This document shows positions 21,081-32,641 of a stretch of 64,000 nucleotides of DNA, piece by piece (position 1 is the first letter of the stretch; every line of letters starts with the position of its first letter). The translations under genes were made by a program, and so were the position numbers. This stretch comes from Lepidonotus clava (Eukaryota; Annelida; Polychaeta; Phyllodocida; Polynoidae). Location: positions 43,497,003 to 43,561,002 of the forward strand of contig OW387148.1 in the NCBI GenBank assembly GCA_936440205.1, given 5' to 3'. The notes below the pieces were generated by a model that was not told where the DNA came from, did not search any database, and was given only the letters and a program-made list of their open reading frames with translations.

Positions 21081-24000
21081 ATGAACGGGTCAACTGATTA
21101 TAGTGACTCTGTTCTGTCAAACCCGTCTACGAGCTCATGCAGGATCTTGACCAGCAGCCCCAAATCGGGTGGCGAGAAAATAACCGATCATGATTCATCA
21201 GCAGGCGTAGGTACTCTGGTGTTGGATATGTCTGAGGATGCGCGTCAGTATGGGTCTCAGAATGGGTTTCCGGATCTCTCTGCGGATCAGTCTCTTCAGG
21301 ACTCCCTGTACGCGGACGAGGGATCCACCCTCAACGACGTTGAGCTTAGCCTTGGTGGTTCCCAAGGCGGTACTGCATCCGCATCGTCTTCCACGCCCTC
21401 CACGCCCTCCACGCCCTCCGGATCCACGCCCTGGGGGATGACGCCCTCCACGTCTCAAACCCATCCATGGTTCCCCACCTCCACGTCCAGAACGTCGTCC
21501 ACGCCCGGACCCTTGACATCGCAAGGGTCGTTCTCGTCGACGACGTCCCAAAGGTCGTTCACGCCCGGGCCCTTGACATCGCAAGGGTCGTTCTCGTCGA
21601 CGACGTCCCAAAGGTCGTTCACGCCCGAATACTCGTCCTCGTCCGGCCCCTCCACGTCTACAGCTGAACCGTCCATGGCCCATTTGCTGGCCAGGATGGA
21701 GGAGCTGGAGAAGAAGTGCCGAAGGGCGGAGGCTGAAGCGGCTGCGGCAAAGGCCCAGGTGGAGGTGCTCGTGAACCAAGCGAAGCCAGCTGCAGCTGAC
21801 AAACCACCCAAACCACGCAATGAAATATGTGTAAGTTCTAAAGTTTGTTTTTACAGCTTATAATTAACTAATAATCTCACCTTGAAAACGTTACCGTTTA
21901 ATATAGTTCTCGGTTTGTTTAGAAATGATCTCATTCCTAGTATAGCCCTGATGTTCTTCTCTTTTGCCGCGCCGCCAGGGAACATCCCGGAAAACAACGA
22001 AAATCCGTAATGATTTCGTACACTGACATATAGTTAGAAGTCCACTATTAATTATTGGCTTATTATATTGTTTGTAGGAACTCGTTCGTTCGGCCTACAA
22101 GGCCAAGAGAGGTGACCCTGATTGGGGATTCAACCTGAACCGTGGGTAAGTTGATTACGTCATAACAACATGAATAGTACAGAAAATAATATTGTTTTTA
22201 AGTAAGCAATGGGTAATGTGTTCCTGAACACCAGAAGCTGCAGCTGAATATAAGTTTTGCTGTTTTTTTTTTCATGTTAATAGAGTCATAGAGCACTTGA
22301 CGTGATGCCGATGAATTGAACAATATAAATATATTCCAACATTCAGGGCGGGGATCAAACACCCAGATAACGTTGCGATCATCAAGGCCGTTGTTGACAA
22401 CGTGTGCCTGGGGCCAGATACCCCCAGAGAAGAGGTGTTAGGTAAGTCCCATAGGTAGCAAGTTTCTTTGTTAACTAACCTGCAGCTGTACATTTCATGC
22501 ATCTAATGTCCATGATTCCAAAGTATTGGTCCTTCAATTAACACAAATTTTAACATGCTTGAAATGCTGGAAATCTGTTTTTAGTGTCTAAATAGGCTCC
22601 ACTTACATTGGAAATTGTTACTTTTATAATTTAAGTTATCCTCCCAGTCATCTGAAAAAAACGTAAGTTCCATTATCTGGACAAAGAAATATAATACCGG
22701 TGTAATGATGGTTTTAATTCCTGAATAATATGTTGACCCTCACTTTGCATTTTTAACATGTATTCCCTTGATTTATTGCCTTTATATTGCCTTTGTCTAC
22801 TTAATGGCTCCAGTTTTAAGCATACTTCATGTCCTTCCTCTTTTTCTAGCTGCTGCCAACACCTACTTCAAGACCCTCCAAAGCAGGGCCAACAGAATCC
22901 GGAACAACCGAATGAAGGCTGAAAATGAAAAGTCTATCATCCGTCACCACGTGAACGAGGTAAATAAATTTTTGTTACAGACTTCCTCTATAGACCACAA
23001 AAGTCTGACGTCACGGACCCCTCCCGTACCACGTGTTGGGCCTAAACCTTTTACGACCGGCCCCGGTAACCCTACACCCCCGGTCACCGGCCCGGCCCGC
23101 CCTGGAGGGGGCACCGATAACACCCGGCTGGACCGCGGTCACCCGTACACACAGACAATAACATTGCCTATAACTTTGCTATTTATTAACTCTTTTTCTT
23201 TTCAAGTATATCATAATGCACATTGATAGTTCCCCTATGAAAATACATGTTTTCATAAGTTTGCGAGCATTATTAGTGGAAATAGCAAATCTGACAGCTG
23301 GGTCCTACTAAAGTTCATAGAGGGGACCCCCGGCCCAGCCCGGCCCATGTTTAGGCACGGGAGCAGCGTGCAGTGACCGTTAGGGGCCCACCTGACGTCA
23401 TGGCTTTTGCGGACTATTGTTCTCAACATTGTTTGACGTAGTTCGATTCAGGCAGGCCGAAATTTTACACTTTTCAAACATATTCCGTTAAAAATTTTTT
23501 TCAGGAAAAGTGCAAAGCCGAGGAGAAAGAGTAATGTCTATGGTCTATGCCCAGTCTGTCCACTCCTTGGGTGGTAGGATACGCATCATTGTTCTAAAAA
23601 ACGCGAAGAAAGGGTCTATTTTGACAAAATTCACATGTCCTTGTTTCTAGAAAAAAGGTTACTTTTTCATCCCAAATATCCGATCATGAAAATAAGGGTC
23701 TTTTTTTCCTGGGAAATATGAAATTTCACGAAAAAAGGGTATTTCTTGGCCACAAAATGTCTGCGTTTTGAAGAATAAGGGGTCGATTTTTTGGTATAAA
23801 TGTCAGTGGAAAGGGGTTGTTTTCTATTTTGAAGAACGATGATATGTCCTACTTTTATATCTGAGTAGACAGACTGGGGGTCTATGGTATAGGGGGTGTG
23901 ACTTCCCGGGGACCCACTCGGTTCAAAAAGGGGTATACGTACGAACTGCGGTCGGAACTATACCGGGGGCTGTAGCTGTGAATCGGCAATTTGGCTTAAA

Positions 24001-24744
24001 ACAGGGGGCCCGGCTGTGAAATGATCTTATGGTTGTAACACTGAAACTTGGGAAACAATTATAATTTTTTTACATTATGAATTTTTATAGAGCACTGTAA
24101 CCTTACTTGCTTCCTTGGACAATAATCTTGACATACAATTAGAATGGATATGACACAATTAATAAAAAGTGCCTGTATGTTATAGAGACCAAGGATAAAG
24201 CAACCCTTTTGAAATTCACTGCAGTGACCAGCTTTTAAATTAAGGCAACTGAAATATTGAAAAACTTGTTTGTGTTTATTTGATGTTCTTGACCAAGTAT
24301 GTCGTAACTGTATTAAAATAAAAAAGTGTCTTTTTAACTTTGCAGAAGCTCAAAAGACGGATAGTGGGGTTGGAAAATTTCGTCACAACGTGGGACGAAG
24401 CTCGTAAGAATTCCGTGAGGCGCCTCCTCACCCCCGACTACACGAGCGACGAGGAGCGCGGACTTTATTTTCCGGTCGACAAAGACGGGAAGACCACCGA
24501 GCGATATCACCGCCGCGTCAAACCGCTCGTGTGGGAGAGCGATGAGCTGAGTGCCTACAAAGCCCACCTGGACGAAATTGAGTTTAAAGAAATTAGCGGC
24601 CGTCAGCGGGGCGTTAGATTGGCAAAGAAGCAGAACAATGTCCCCGACGATAATCCAAAACGCCAACAGCCTCCTCCCAACACCCCAGACTGGGCGGTGA
24701 AGCCCGCGTATCGGTCGGGTATCGCCGATGCACAGCCAATTTAA
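21081..24744 (+). CDS. Five-exon coiled-coil protein resembling C14orf93 family
   Basis: Exons 21081-21830, 22078-22145, 22347-22441, 22850-22959 and 24346-24744 join with GT-AG introns and matching phases into about 473 codons. The N-terminal 180 residues are Ser/Thr/Pro-rich and include two copies of a 20-residue repeat (a 60-bp tandem repeat at about 21504-21623). A charged Ala/Glu-rich coiled coil follows (about 192-235). The remainder is helical and basic and ends with a YTSDEE motif, then RRVKPLVWESDEL and HLDEI blocks, an order I associate with C14orf93-like proteins, often seen near animal transposons; that assignment is from memory and tentative. Introns hold two small nested elements. 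Role unknown; it may bind nucleic acid or transposase. Confidence 0.65.
22993..23414. mobile_element. Small TA-flanked DNA element in intron 4
   Basis: Inverted ends GACCACAAAAGTC-TGACGTCA and GTCCGCAAAAGCC-TGACGTCA (right end complemented) flanked by TA at 22991-22992 and 23415-23416. This fits a non-autonomous Tc1/mariner-type insertion of 422 bp. It is GC-rich and lies just inside intron 4 of the coiled-coil gene, about 30 bp from the splice donor. Confidence 0.65.
23549..23879. mobile_element. Second small inverted-repeat element in intron 4
   Basis: The left end contains CCCAGTCTGTCCACTC and the right end its complement GAGTAGACAGACTGGG with one change. The body has repeated GGGTCTATTTTG / GGGTCTTTTTT-like pieces. 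There is no coding capacity, and I could not settle its target duplication. Confidence 0.5.
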
Positions 24745-26098
24745 CTTATTTCTAAAGGGTCTGTTTAATGCTCTATTTTATGTGATGTTTATGTTTATCA
24801 TCTTTATGTTTTCTTTACACTACGTTTAATTGTATGGTCTGTGTCACGCTGTATGTTAGGTCTTTGTACTTTCTTCAATTGTATAGTCGTTTTATAAACT
24901 TTTATCAAAGAACTTTGCGCTTCTTGTTTTGATTGTGGCATGCTCGATAAGCAGGGAAGTATTTCTATAGATATGTTGGTTGCCTAAGACTCGCCTTATA
25001 TTAGTCTAAAACCGTACGCGTTATCCAGGTCCTTCTCATAAGTGAATCTTAAATTTATGAATACTTTTTATTTACGATAAAACGCATTTAACTATAATGA
25101 CCTGTCATTTTGTTGAAAACCCGAATGTGCTATTTCTTGAAGATAGACCACGAACTTGAAATCGATTACAATACAACACTTTTTTGATGAGTGTTATGGT
25201 ACAAGGTCTCTACCATTAGAAGAGCAATGGAATGACACCTAGGCCTGTTATCAATAATAGCATAAATCAATCATAAAAAGTGTATTTTAAACAAACATAA
25301 GCTCGATATACGATTTTTAAAATGATGCGACATGAATCATCTCTTCGTACTTATTTCGCAGTCATGAAAAAATAATGTTGCATGAAGCCGGTTTTAATTA
25401 AGAACTGTTACTTCTTTTCTAGTGGATCCTTTTTAGTTAGATTCCATGCAGTAAGTTGCAAAAGTAATTTTTCAGAAATTTTATTATGATCAAATACATC
25501 GCTGCCAGTAGGACCTATCAAAATTTACAAGTGACCATGTAGTCTCCTGATGAACCCGAAATACTTTCTAGGATTTGTATGACACGGTGACCTATATTCT
25601 TTCTGTGAGAGAATAAAAAAACCTCATGCATATAGTGTAACCCTTTAAAGTGGGAGTTCTCCGGGAGTTATGTATAGGTAACTTGGAGCTTCTGTGACAT
25701 TGCAAAATTAATAATTTAAAAAACGAACAAGTCGATTTAGGTGTCGAGATTTATTAAGGGACGATAGCTTAATTAGCTATAGCCATAATTTCGGTTGGAG
25801 CCCGATCGCCAGTTTGTGGCGTTAACCACATTTAATTCCACTACTAGTTTTGGTTGCAGACCTAGTTTAGCCTCAGGCCCCTAACTTAGGGGCCTGTCTC
25901 ACAGATTACATAAGGGGTTGACCCTAGCCCGAGCCAGAGTAAAAGCGCTCTTGTCAGCGTCATACTGCTCTTTCCAAAACCGAAATTTTATTTAGCTACA
26001 AATTCAATTTATAACCATAACACTTGTATCGATTGCACGCACGTTCGGCAGCATATTGGTAGTAAACACACAAAAATACAACATTTTTCACACAAGAC
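24745..26098. other. Non-coding stretch between convergent genes
   Basis: No convincing gene. An AATAAA at 25612-25617 could end the coiled-coil transcript, though far downstream; AATAAA read on - at 25987-25992, 107 bp past the stop at 26099, fits the second membrane protein gene. Confidence 0.5.
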
Positions 26099-27197
26099 TT
26101 AATCAAGGTCAACACGGCTTAAGTCGACTGAAGTATTAGTACTAATTGCAAGCTCACCGGGCCGGTATTTCCCCAAAAGAACAGGCTCTCCTATGCCTAT
26201 ACCCATGGTAACCAACTGGTAGCGTATAATGTCCTTAGTCATCAATCTTGTCAACATGATGTCCTTCAGTTTATTAACCTTTAAATGTGTGGGCAGTCGT
26301 GTCGATGTGCCGGTATAGCAGTCGGTCATTTGGATGACACAGTTAAATGTGTATCGTGCGCCTAGGCATATATTTTCGGCTTTAGTCAGTGTGATAGGAT
26401 CGTCTGTTTGAAAGATATAATCTCCAAAATGTCCAGGGAACGTGCCTATTTTAAGCCATACACTGTGATTGCCCGAGACAAGCAAGTATACACGAAAACG
26501 AGCATCTGCGAAGATGCGATTAATTCCGGAGCAAACAAAGAATATGCTAATAATTATGGCTACGGCGAGGATAAGAAGAAGAGTGTACGAAGAGAGAAGT
26601 ACCACAGTTGGGAATTCTTTAATGTTTCCGTCTCCTGGGTTGGCTTCAGATCCAGTGTCAGTTACGGTATGGTCCTGGTCCAACAAGGCTTGCAGGGTGT
26701 CATGAAAGGTGAGGCCGGTCATCGCATCGTGTTTTGGTGGAGGGTGACCGGTAAATGGAGCAGTGAGGTTGACCAACCGGGTACGGGTTACTCCAGGCTT
26801 ATTGTTAACGACCCTAGGCCAGTGTCCGCCACTGGCAGCTCGAACAAATTCCACGCATGATACAAGAACCAAGTACGCGGCAGCTATATATTGAAAAAAA
26901 AGAAAGAAGAGAACATGAAGGTTGTCATCTCAACTTTAAACAAACACCTTCGTTCCAAATTACCATGGCCAGGCTATTCAAACAGACAGAATAAACTATA
27001 ACTGCCATATGGCCACACCCTAGAATTCAGAAAACTGGCCATATTTATTAATTAGGAAGGGCGACCCCCAGAATGAATACATATGTTTTACCTATTTTGA
27101 ATAATTTGGAAAGTCGGCCATCGACTCGTATCACTTGTAGAACAAAAGTAATTAAGAAGATTCTCACCAAGGGTGGCACTCAGGATTTTGACACTCA
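26099..27197 (-). CDS. Two-exon secreted/membrane protein, second membrane gene
   Basis: The long frame 26099-26883 lacks a usable ATG at its 5' end but opens with an acceptor (T-rich tract then ATATATAG at 26884-26891). A short exon 27167-27197 starts with ATG and ends in a GTGAGA donor in matching phase. Together they give about 271 codons whose first 27 residues (MSVKILSATL then AAAYLVLVSCVEF) form a clean signal peptide. A strong membrane helix spans about residues 103-127, followed by a roughly 145-residue tail that begins RFRVYLLV, similar in position and pattern to LRIYCR of the first membrane protein. The two may be distant paralogues. A minus-strand TATA box lies about 33 bp before the ATG. 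Family not recognised. Confidence 0.58.
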
Positions 27198-27225
27198 TGA
27201 TATTCACGTAGCCGTACACCAAACG

Positions 27226-27236
27226 CACTATATAAC
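27226..27236 (-). promoter_or_regulatory. TATA box of the second membrane protein gene
   Basis: CGTTATATAG on the minus strand, about 33 bp before the exon-1 ATG at 27197. It supports the short first exon. Confidence 0.5.
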
Positions 27237-27329
27237 GAAATAAGCTGGCCCTAAGTAGTAGCAGAAAGCTTAAGGTTTGACCTTCGAGCTAAACTTCGAG
27301 CTCAGTTTTCAAGGCAGATGAAATCCTAT

Positions 27330-27487
27330 CACCAGTCGACCTGACGGCGGCCGATGCGTTTCGGAAGCTGAGGAAACTTCACCGCCCTTTAATGGATAGA
27401 CCCTAGGTTTTAATGGCAGGTGTCATGCCCTCACCAGTCCAGACGGCGGACGATGCGTTTCGAAAGCTGAAGAAACTTCACGCGCCC
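27330..27487. repeat. ~56-bp direct repeat in the transposase upstream region
   Basis: ACCAGTC...GACGGCGG-CGATGCGTTTCG-AAGCTGA-GAAACTTCAC occurs at 27330-27386 and 27432-27487. It lies between the divergent second membrane protein gene and the transposase, a plausible place for a regulatory or transposase-binding repeat. Confidence 0.6.
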
Positions 27488-27697
27488 GACAAATCACGAC
27501 AACGCGCTACCGTGACGGCCAGGCTGGAGGCGACAGTAATCTCCTGGTAATACTGTGGCAGGCTGTTCTCGGCTTTAATTTCACACGGGTGTCTGAGGTT
27601 AGGAGCTCGAGTGCAACTACCCCTGGGTCGGGGCTGTGGCATGTCGCGGCAATTCGCGGCTTTCAGCTGGTGGGACCATAGGCGTCGGTCTGTACCA

Positions 27698-27707
27698 TAT
27701 ATAAATA
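27698..27707 (+). promoter_or_regulatory. TATA box of the transposase gene
   Basis: TATATAAATA lies about 70 bp before the ATG at 27776. Confidence 0.65.
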
Positions 27708-27775
27708 CTTGGGTCGCGGTCGCAAATGGGGAAGGTTCATCGCCCTGAAGTGCTGCTGTCTAACTCAAGTTCGCC

Positions 27776-30700
27776 ATGGCCTCGCGATCGTGGTGTTTCA
27801 AGGGTCTGACCAGTGACCAGGCAGAAACCAGAAGAAATATGGACACTAGCCGAAACCGATGGTGCGACACATGTAAACGTCCAGTTTCAAAAAGTACATA
27901 TAACAGGAAGCATCTTATGGAGCATGGTGAGTACCAGATAAATAGTATAACTAGGATAAAGTCACTTCTACCTGAAATCGATATCCTTCAAAACCTTCCT
28001 AGCTAGCTTGCGCGCATAGATATTATTTTCAAATACCTACTATACTCTTAATGATCAGTTAGTGTTTGGAAAATTATTGGCAGCCTAAATCTTTTCTTGA
28101 CAATTAAACAATTGTTCAAATAATGAATGACTTAAACAATGGACGTTATATATATGTATCCCTCCATGCATCTTTCTATCATAGCTTTTGAGTCAGAGAA
28201 ACAACATTGGGTGGGAAAGTCTGTACTCTGAAACCCTACTGTACATTTAATTTATTCTTATACATGTGTCTTGCAGAACCACTCCCATTTGGTTTACCTC
28301 AACGCGCTGGCAATCAGGCAGAAGTGGGTCTTGAGGCCGAAGCTGCAGATATTCAGGCTGAGGCAGGTAACCAGGCTGAAGCAGGTTTTCAGGCTGAGGC
28401 AGTTAACCAGGCTGAAGCAGGTTTTCAGGCTGAGGCAGTTAACCAGGCTGAAACAGGTTTTCAGGCTGAGGCAGGTAACCAGGCGGAAGCAGGTTTTCAG
28501 GCTGAGGCAGGTAACCAGGCTGAAGCAGGTTTTCAGGCTGAGGCAGGTAACCAGGCTGAAGCAGGTTTTCAGGCTGAGGCAGGTAACAAGGCTGAAGCGG
28601 GTGTTGAGGCTGAGGCAGGTAACCAGGCTGAAGCGGGTATTGAGGCTGAAGGTGGTATGCAGGTTGAAGCGGGTATTCGGGCTGAAGGTGGTATCCAGGT
28701 TGGAGCTGGTATTCGGGCAGAAGCTGCAGCTGCTAATCAGCGGCAGGCTGAAGTCGGGAATCCGGGAGAAGCAGACAGTCAGCCTGTGGGTCGCAATCAG
28801 CCTGTTGAAGAGGCGGTACCCATGGAAGCCGATGAGGAGTCAGGTGATGATATGAAAGACTATTACCGTACCATGGAAGATTCCCAAGAAACGGAAGAAA
28901 ATGATAAGCTTGATCCAGAGGCAGTCAAGATTCGCAACAGGGCCATCCGTCACTTAAAAGTGGTTTTGATGTTAGTTGGCAAGGCTTGTTAGTGGTACCC
29001 CTAATAAGAATATCCAAAGCCTATTTTCATGGGTTCTGTTCTTTCTTTTGCAGTGGCAGATCCACACCTTCACCAGTGATACGCAAATGGCTAAAGTTAT
29101 GTGCTTCATTTGTGAATTATTGACGGTAGCAGGTAATGACCGGGTTTCACAAGCAGCGGAGGCAGTATTCCCCAAAACGATGCGGATGATGTACAAATGG
29201 TTGGGTACAGACCTAACGATGACTAATTACTCTATGAGTGTATGCTGCCCGGCCTGTTATACGTTGTCGCATTCTGTGTTGTCCACCACTGAGCGTGTGC
29301 GAGGTCGAGGCTTTTACACGGATCGTAATGGTATTCAGCAACCCATTAGGTGTACAACCATCGGTGATGATTTAAAACGCTGCAACAGGAAATTGTTTTC
29401 TGAGGCCAAGATTGTGGGGGAAATTACCTTCCTTCCAGTCAGGACATTCTGTTACCAGTCGCTCGAGAAGAGTTTGCAGGTTATGATGAAACGTCCAGGT
29501 TTTGAGCTGAAATGTAGAGAGTGGAAGGGCAGGAGGATACCCAACGGAGTGTTTGCTGATATCTACGACGGTTCGGTATGGAAAGACTTTAACGCGAACA
29601 ACGAGGGCTTTCTTGATAATGAAAACAACTTGGCTCTTCAGATGAATATCGATTGGTTTCAACCATTCTCTCGGAAAGCTTCGATGTCAGTAGGGGGCAT
29701 TTACCTAACAATACTTAACCTACCCAGAAATGAGCGGTACAGACTTGAGAACGTCATACTATACGGTATCATTCCAAACTTAAGTAAAGAACCTGCCGAC
29801 CTTACCAGTTTTCTGAGGCCCCTAGTCAACGAACTCAAGGAATTCTGGCATCAGGGAAAAAGGCTTATAACCAACGATTGCCCAAATGGCAAGACCGTTA
29901 AGTTGGCGCTTTTGAACGTTGCTGCCGACCTGCCTGCAGGGAGGAAGACCTGCGGTTTCCTGCTACCTAATGCTATCATGGGTTGTTCAAAATGTCTGAA
30001 GGAATTCAAGAATTCAAACCGTGGAGGATTCAACATGGCGAATTGGACTCCTCGTACTCTGGACCAACACAAGGAGAGAGTGAGTGAGATTACAGCTGCA
30101 TCCACTCCGAGAGAGAAAAGTAAACTTGAGAAACAGTATGGAGCTCGTTCCTGTGTCCTCCTAGAATTGCCCTACTTCAATCCCATCAGGTAAGTTCAAT
30201 CTCCAGGCCGAACAAATTTAAAGGCCAATCTTACACAGAATTATACCAAAATATTAACAATTTTAATTTGACATTTGAATAAACATTAATAAAAATGTTT
30301 CCATTAGCAGTAACTGTATTATATGACATTCATTTCTTCAGGTTCCTCTCGATCGATGTGATGCATAATGTACTGTTGGGTAAGTGTTGAAGCTTGACCT
30401 AACGTTAATTAATGTTTAGCACTGATAATGTGTTTGAAATGGAACTTGCATTTGCCTTTAATTTGGACTATTAGTTCATTGGGGTTTCAATACCGATTTC
30501 ACATATGTGCTTTTATTATTGGGATTCAGGGACTGCCAAGCGAATGTGGAAGAGGTGGACCGACAAAGAGTTGTCAAAGAAGAAGAAGAATTCAACAGAT
30601 GACGTTGTACTAAGCGCTAATCAGGTGTTGACTATTGATGCTCGTCTGAATCAGTTTAAAGAGGGACTACCGGATGACTGCGTGGTAACTAACATCAAAT

Positions 30701-31803
30701 CGAACGCTGGGATGTGGACGGCAAAGGAGTGGAAGAATTGGGTTACAGTCTCGTCTGGATACTGCCTCCAGGGCCTTTTGCCGGATAATATGCTTCATAG
30801 CTGGCAGCGTTTCGTAGAAGCCACTCGACTTCTGTGCAAGCCTTGTATTACATACCACGAGATAGAACAGGCACACAGGAAACTATTGCACTTTTGCAAG
30901 AGCACAGAGCTCCAGTTCGGTTCTGATTTCATTACCCCAAACATGCATCTACATCTCCATTTAAAGGAGTGTCTCCGGGAGTATGGTCCAGCTCCCAGTA
31001 CTTGGCTGTTCAGTTTTGAGCGGTATAATGGTTACTTGGGGGATGTGCCGACTAACAATCGCCAGATAGAGAAACAATTGTTTGAGAGGTTTCACAGGAT
31101 GAGTCGTGTCAGTCAGGCGCGCGCCGAAATGCCGTCCAAACACGAGGGGAAATTTGGCAAACACTGCCAGCTGGGAGAAGGAGAGAAGAAAGCAAGAACG
31201 GTCCTGGAAACACTCGATGTACCCAATGAGCGAGATTTCGCGCAGTGCGAGAGCCTATGGAGTCTCCCCAACGGCTTCGAGACATTTAGAGAACAACAGA
31301 AATGGATCGACTCGGACGATCTTGAGCTGCTCAAAGAAACATACAAAAAGATGTACCCCACAGAACAGGAGATCCTAGAGAAGTCATTTCTGCCTTCAGT
31401 TTACGTGAAGTCTAAAGTCGTAAAATATGGCCCCATGACTTATTCCAGCACAAATTCCAGCAGTGGTAAAAAGTTGTCTAGACTAATGGCAAATTGGTAC
31501 GAAGACGGACAGAGTGACCCCCGGGAGCGACCGTGCATCGCCACCCACTACATGAAACATTACATACAATGTAAGGCAACCGGGAAGAAGAGGCAACATG
31601 TGTTTGCAGCTGTGAAGTGGTACCGACACAGCACCGTCGAATCCAGATACATAAGTCCTTATACAATGTGGCACAAGGAAAAGTTCGAGCAACCTTCATG
31701 GGCATCTTTCCTGCCTGTTATGCGGATAAGTGGACATTTTGGATATGTGGTTGAACAAGAAAATATGATCGTATGTCCCCTTCGGCGCCACGACTTCTTG
31801 TAG
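27776..31803 (+). CDS. CACTA (CMC/EnSpm) tnp2-type transposase, five exons
   Basis: DDE transposase that would cut and join the ends of this element. Exons: 27776-27926, 28277 to about 28959 (the donor is weak; 28974 also keeps frame), 29054-30189, 30342-30379 and 30530-31803; about 1,090 residues. Exon 1 encodes a short zinc-knuckle-like start (WCDTC...H...H). Exon 2 is an acidic Ala/Glu/Gln repeat region. Exons 3-5 carry the family core: a CPAC pair, LQMNIDWFQPF, then NVILYGIIPNLSKEP with LVNELKEFW, a C-C motif near MGCSKCLKEF, and SIDVMHNVLLG split over introns, then the all-helical C-terminal half. The two Asp of IDWFQPF and SIDVMH fit the family's catalytic Asp pair. All frames are open, so it may be functional. 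AATAAA at 32251 follows. Confidence 0.9.
28340..28640 (+). repeat. 36-bp coding minisatellite in transposase exon 2
   Basis: About eight copies of a 36-bp unit encode a 12-residue period of alternating NQAEAG and FQAEAG. The array then decays into related units (IEAEGG, IRAEGG). It keeps frame throughout. In-frame arrays of this kind change length easily between copies. Confidence 0.85.
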
Positions 31804-31841
31804 ATCTAGAGGACCTATAGATATATCGAACTCGTGCACGT

Positions 31842-32121
31842 AGTGTCCGAAATTAAGCTGAAAACGTATGCATCATTAATGAGATTGTGCACCACAAATA
31901 TTGGATATGCACCCCCCGATATATGGGAATGAAAAAATTCCATGAGAAGTGTGCACATGTATAAAAAAAAAGTGAAAAACTTAAAAATAGCGCACCTGGC
32001 AGTGAGTGTGCAGAATCACGAGTGTGAGTGTGCAGATCTAGACTCACGAGTGTGAGTGTGATCCCCGGGTGAAGGCCTATAGGCCCGGCCTATAGGGTGC
32101 AGCAGCTTAATTTCGGACACT
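31842..32121. mobile_element. 280-bp inverted-repeat element in the transposase 3' region
   Basis: AGTGTCCGAAATTAAGCTG at 31842-31860 is perfectly inverted at 32103-32121. GT lies on each outer side, possibly a 2-bp target duplication. The body contains two ACTCACGAGTGTGAGTGTG-like pieces. It sits 39 bp past the transposase stop; the AATAAA at 32251-32256 is the likely signal of that transcript, so the insertion lies in the 3' untranslated region. Confidence 0.75.
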
Positions 32122-32528
32122 GTCCGGTGTTTTATATGCATTGTTAGGATTATGTGATTTAGACGCTTTTGCCAACAAAAGCAACATTTTTTTATTAGGA
32201 ATAATTATATTACGCCCTAAACCTTATAATGTGACTACTTTCAAATTTAAAATAAAAGGTAGGAAATTACTTCGCAAGGTTACGGTGCCAGGATGTGCGA
32301 CTTTGAGGTACGTTTTCTGAAGTTATTTCACAGGCTGGGGGTGTGGGGCTGTGTGCATTTACGGGTGGTTTCTTGAGTCAGGTGTCAGGACGTGCACCTC
32401 CAGCTGCCAGGGCTGCGCTGCGCGAGCGACACCTTATGTAACACCTGACACCGGTCGCTCAGGCTGCTCGGCTGACCTAGATGGCCCCTCATTACCCTGC
32501 CCCCCGGGGGGGGGGGGGGGCACCAGCT

Positions 32529-32536
32529 TTATAAGG
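32529..32536 (+). promoter_or_regulatory. TATA box of the PHD-finger gene
   Basis: TTATAAGG lies 106 bp before the ATG at 32642, downstream of a G run (about 32508-32520). Confidence 0.5.
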
Positions 32537-32641
32537 AGGTGCCCACCACGTGCACACACACAGTCCCGCGCCAGCCTCACGACCATAAAAGACGTACGCA
32601 GAAGTTTGCTGATATTAAACACAAGCGCCACATTGTGAACA

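Noticed and set aside
21198-21820. Arg/Gly-rich and Asp/Val-rich minus-strand frames opposite exon 1 of the coiled-coil gene
   Set aside because: They reflect the Ser/Pro-rich repeat of the sense exon read backwards.
26408-26860. Plus-strand frame opposite the second membrane protein
   Set aside because: The minus-strand reading has a signal peptide, membrane helix, splice sites and TATA box; the plus reading has none.
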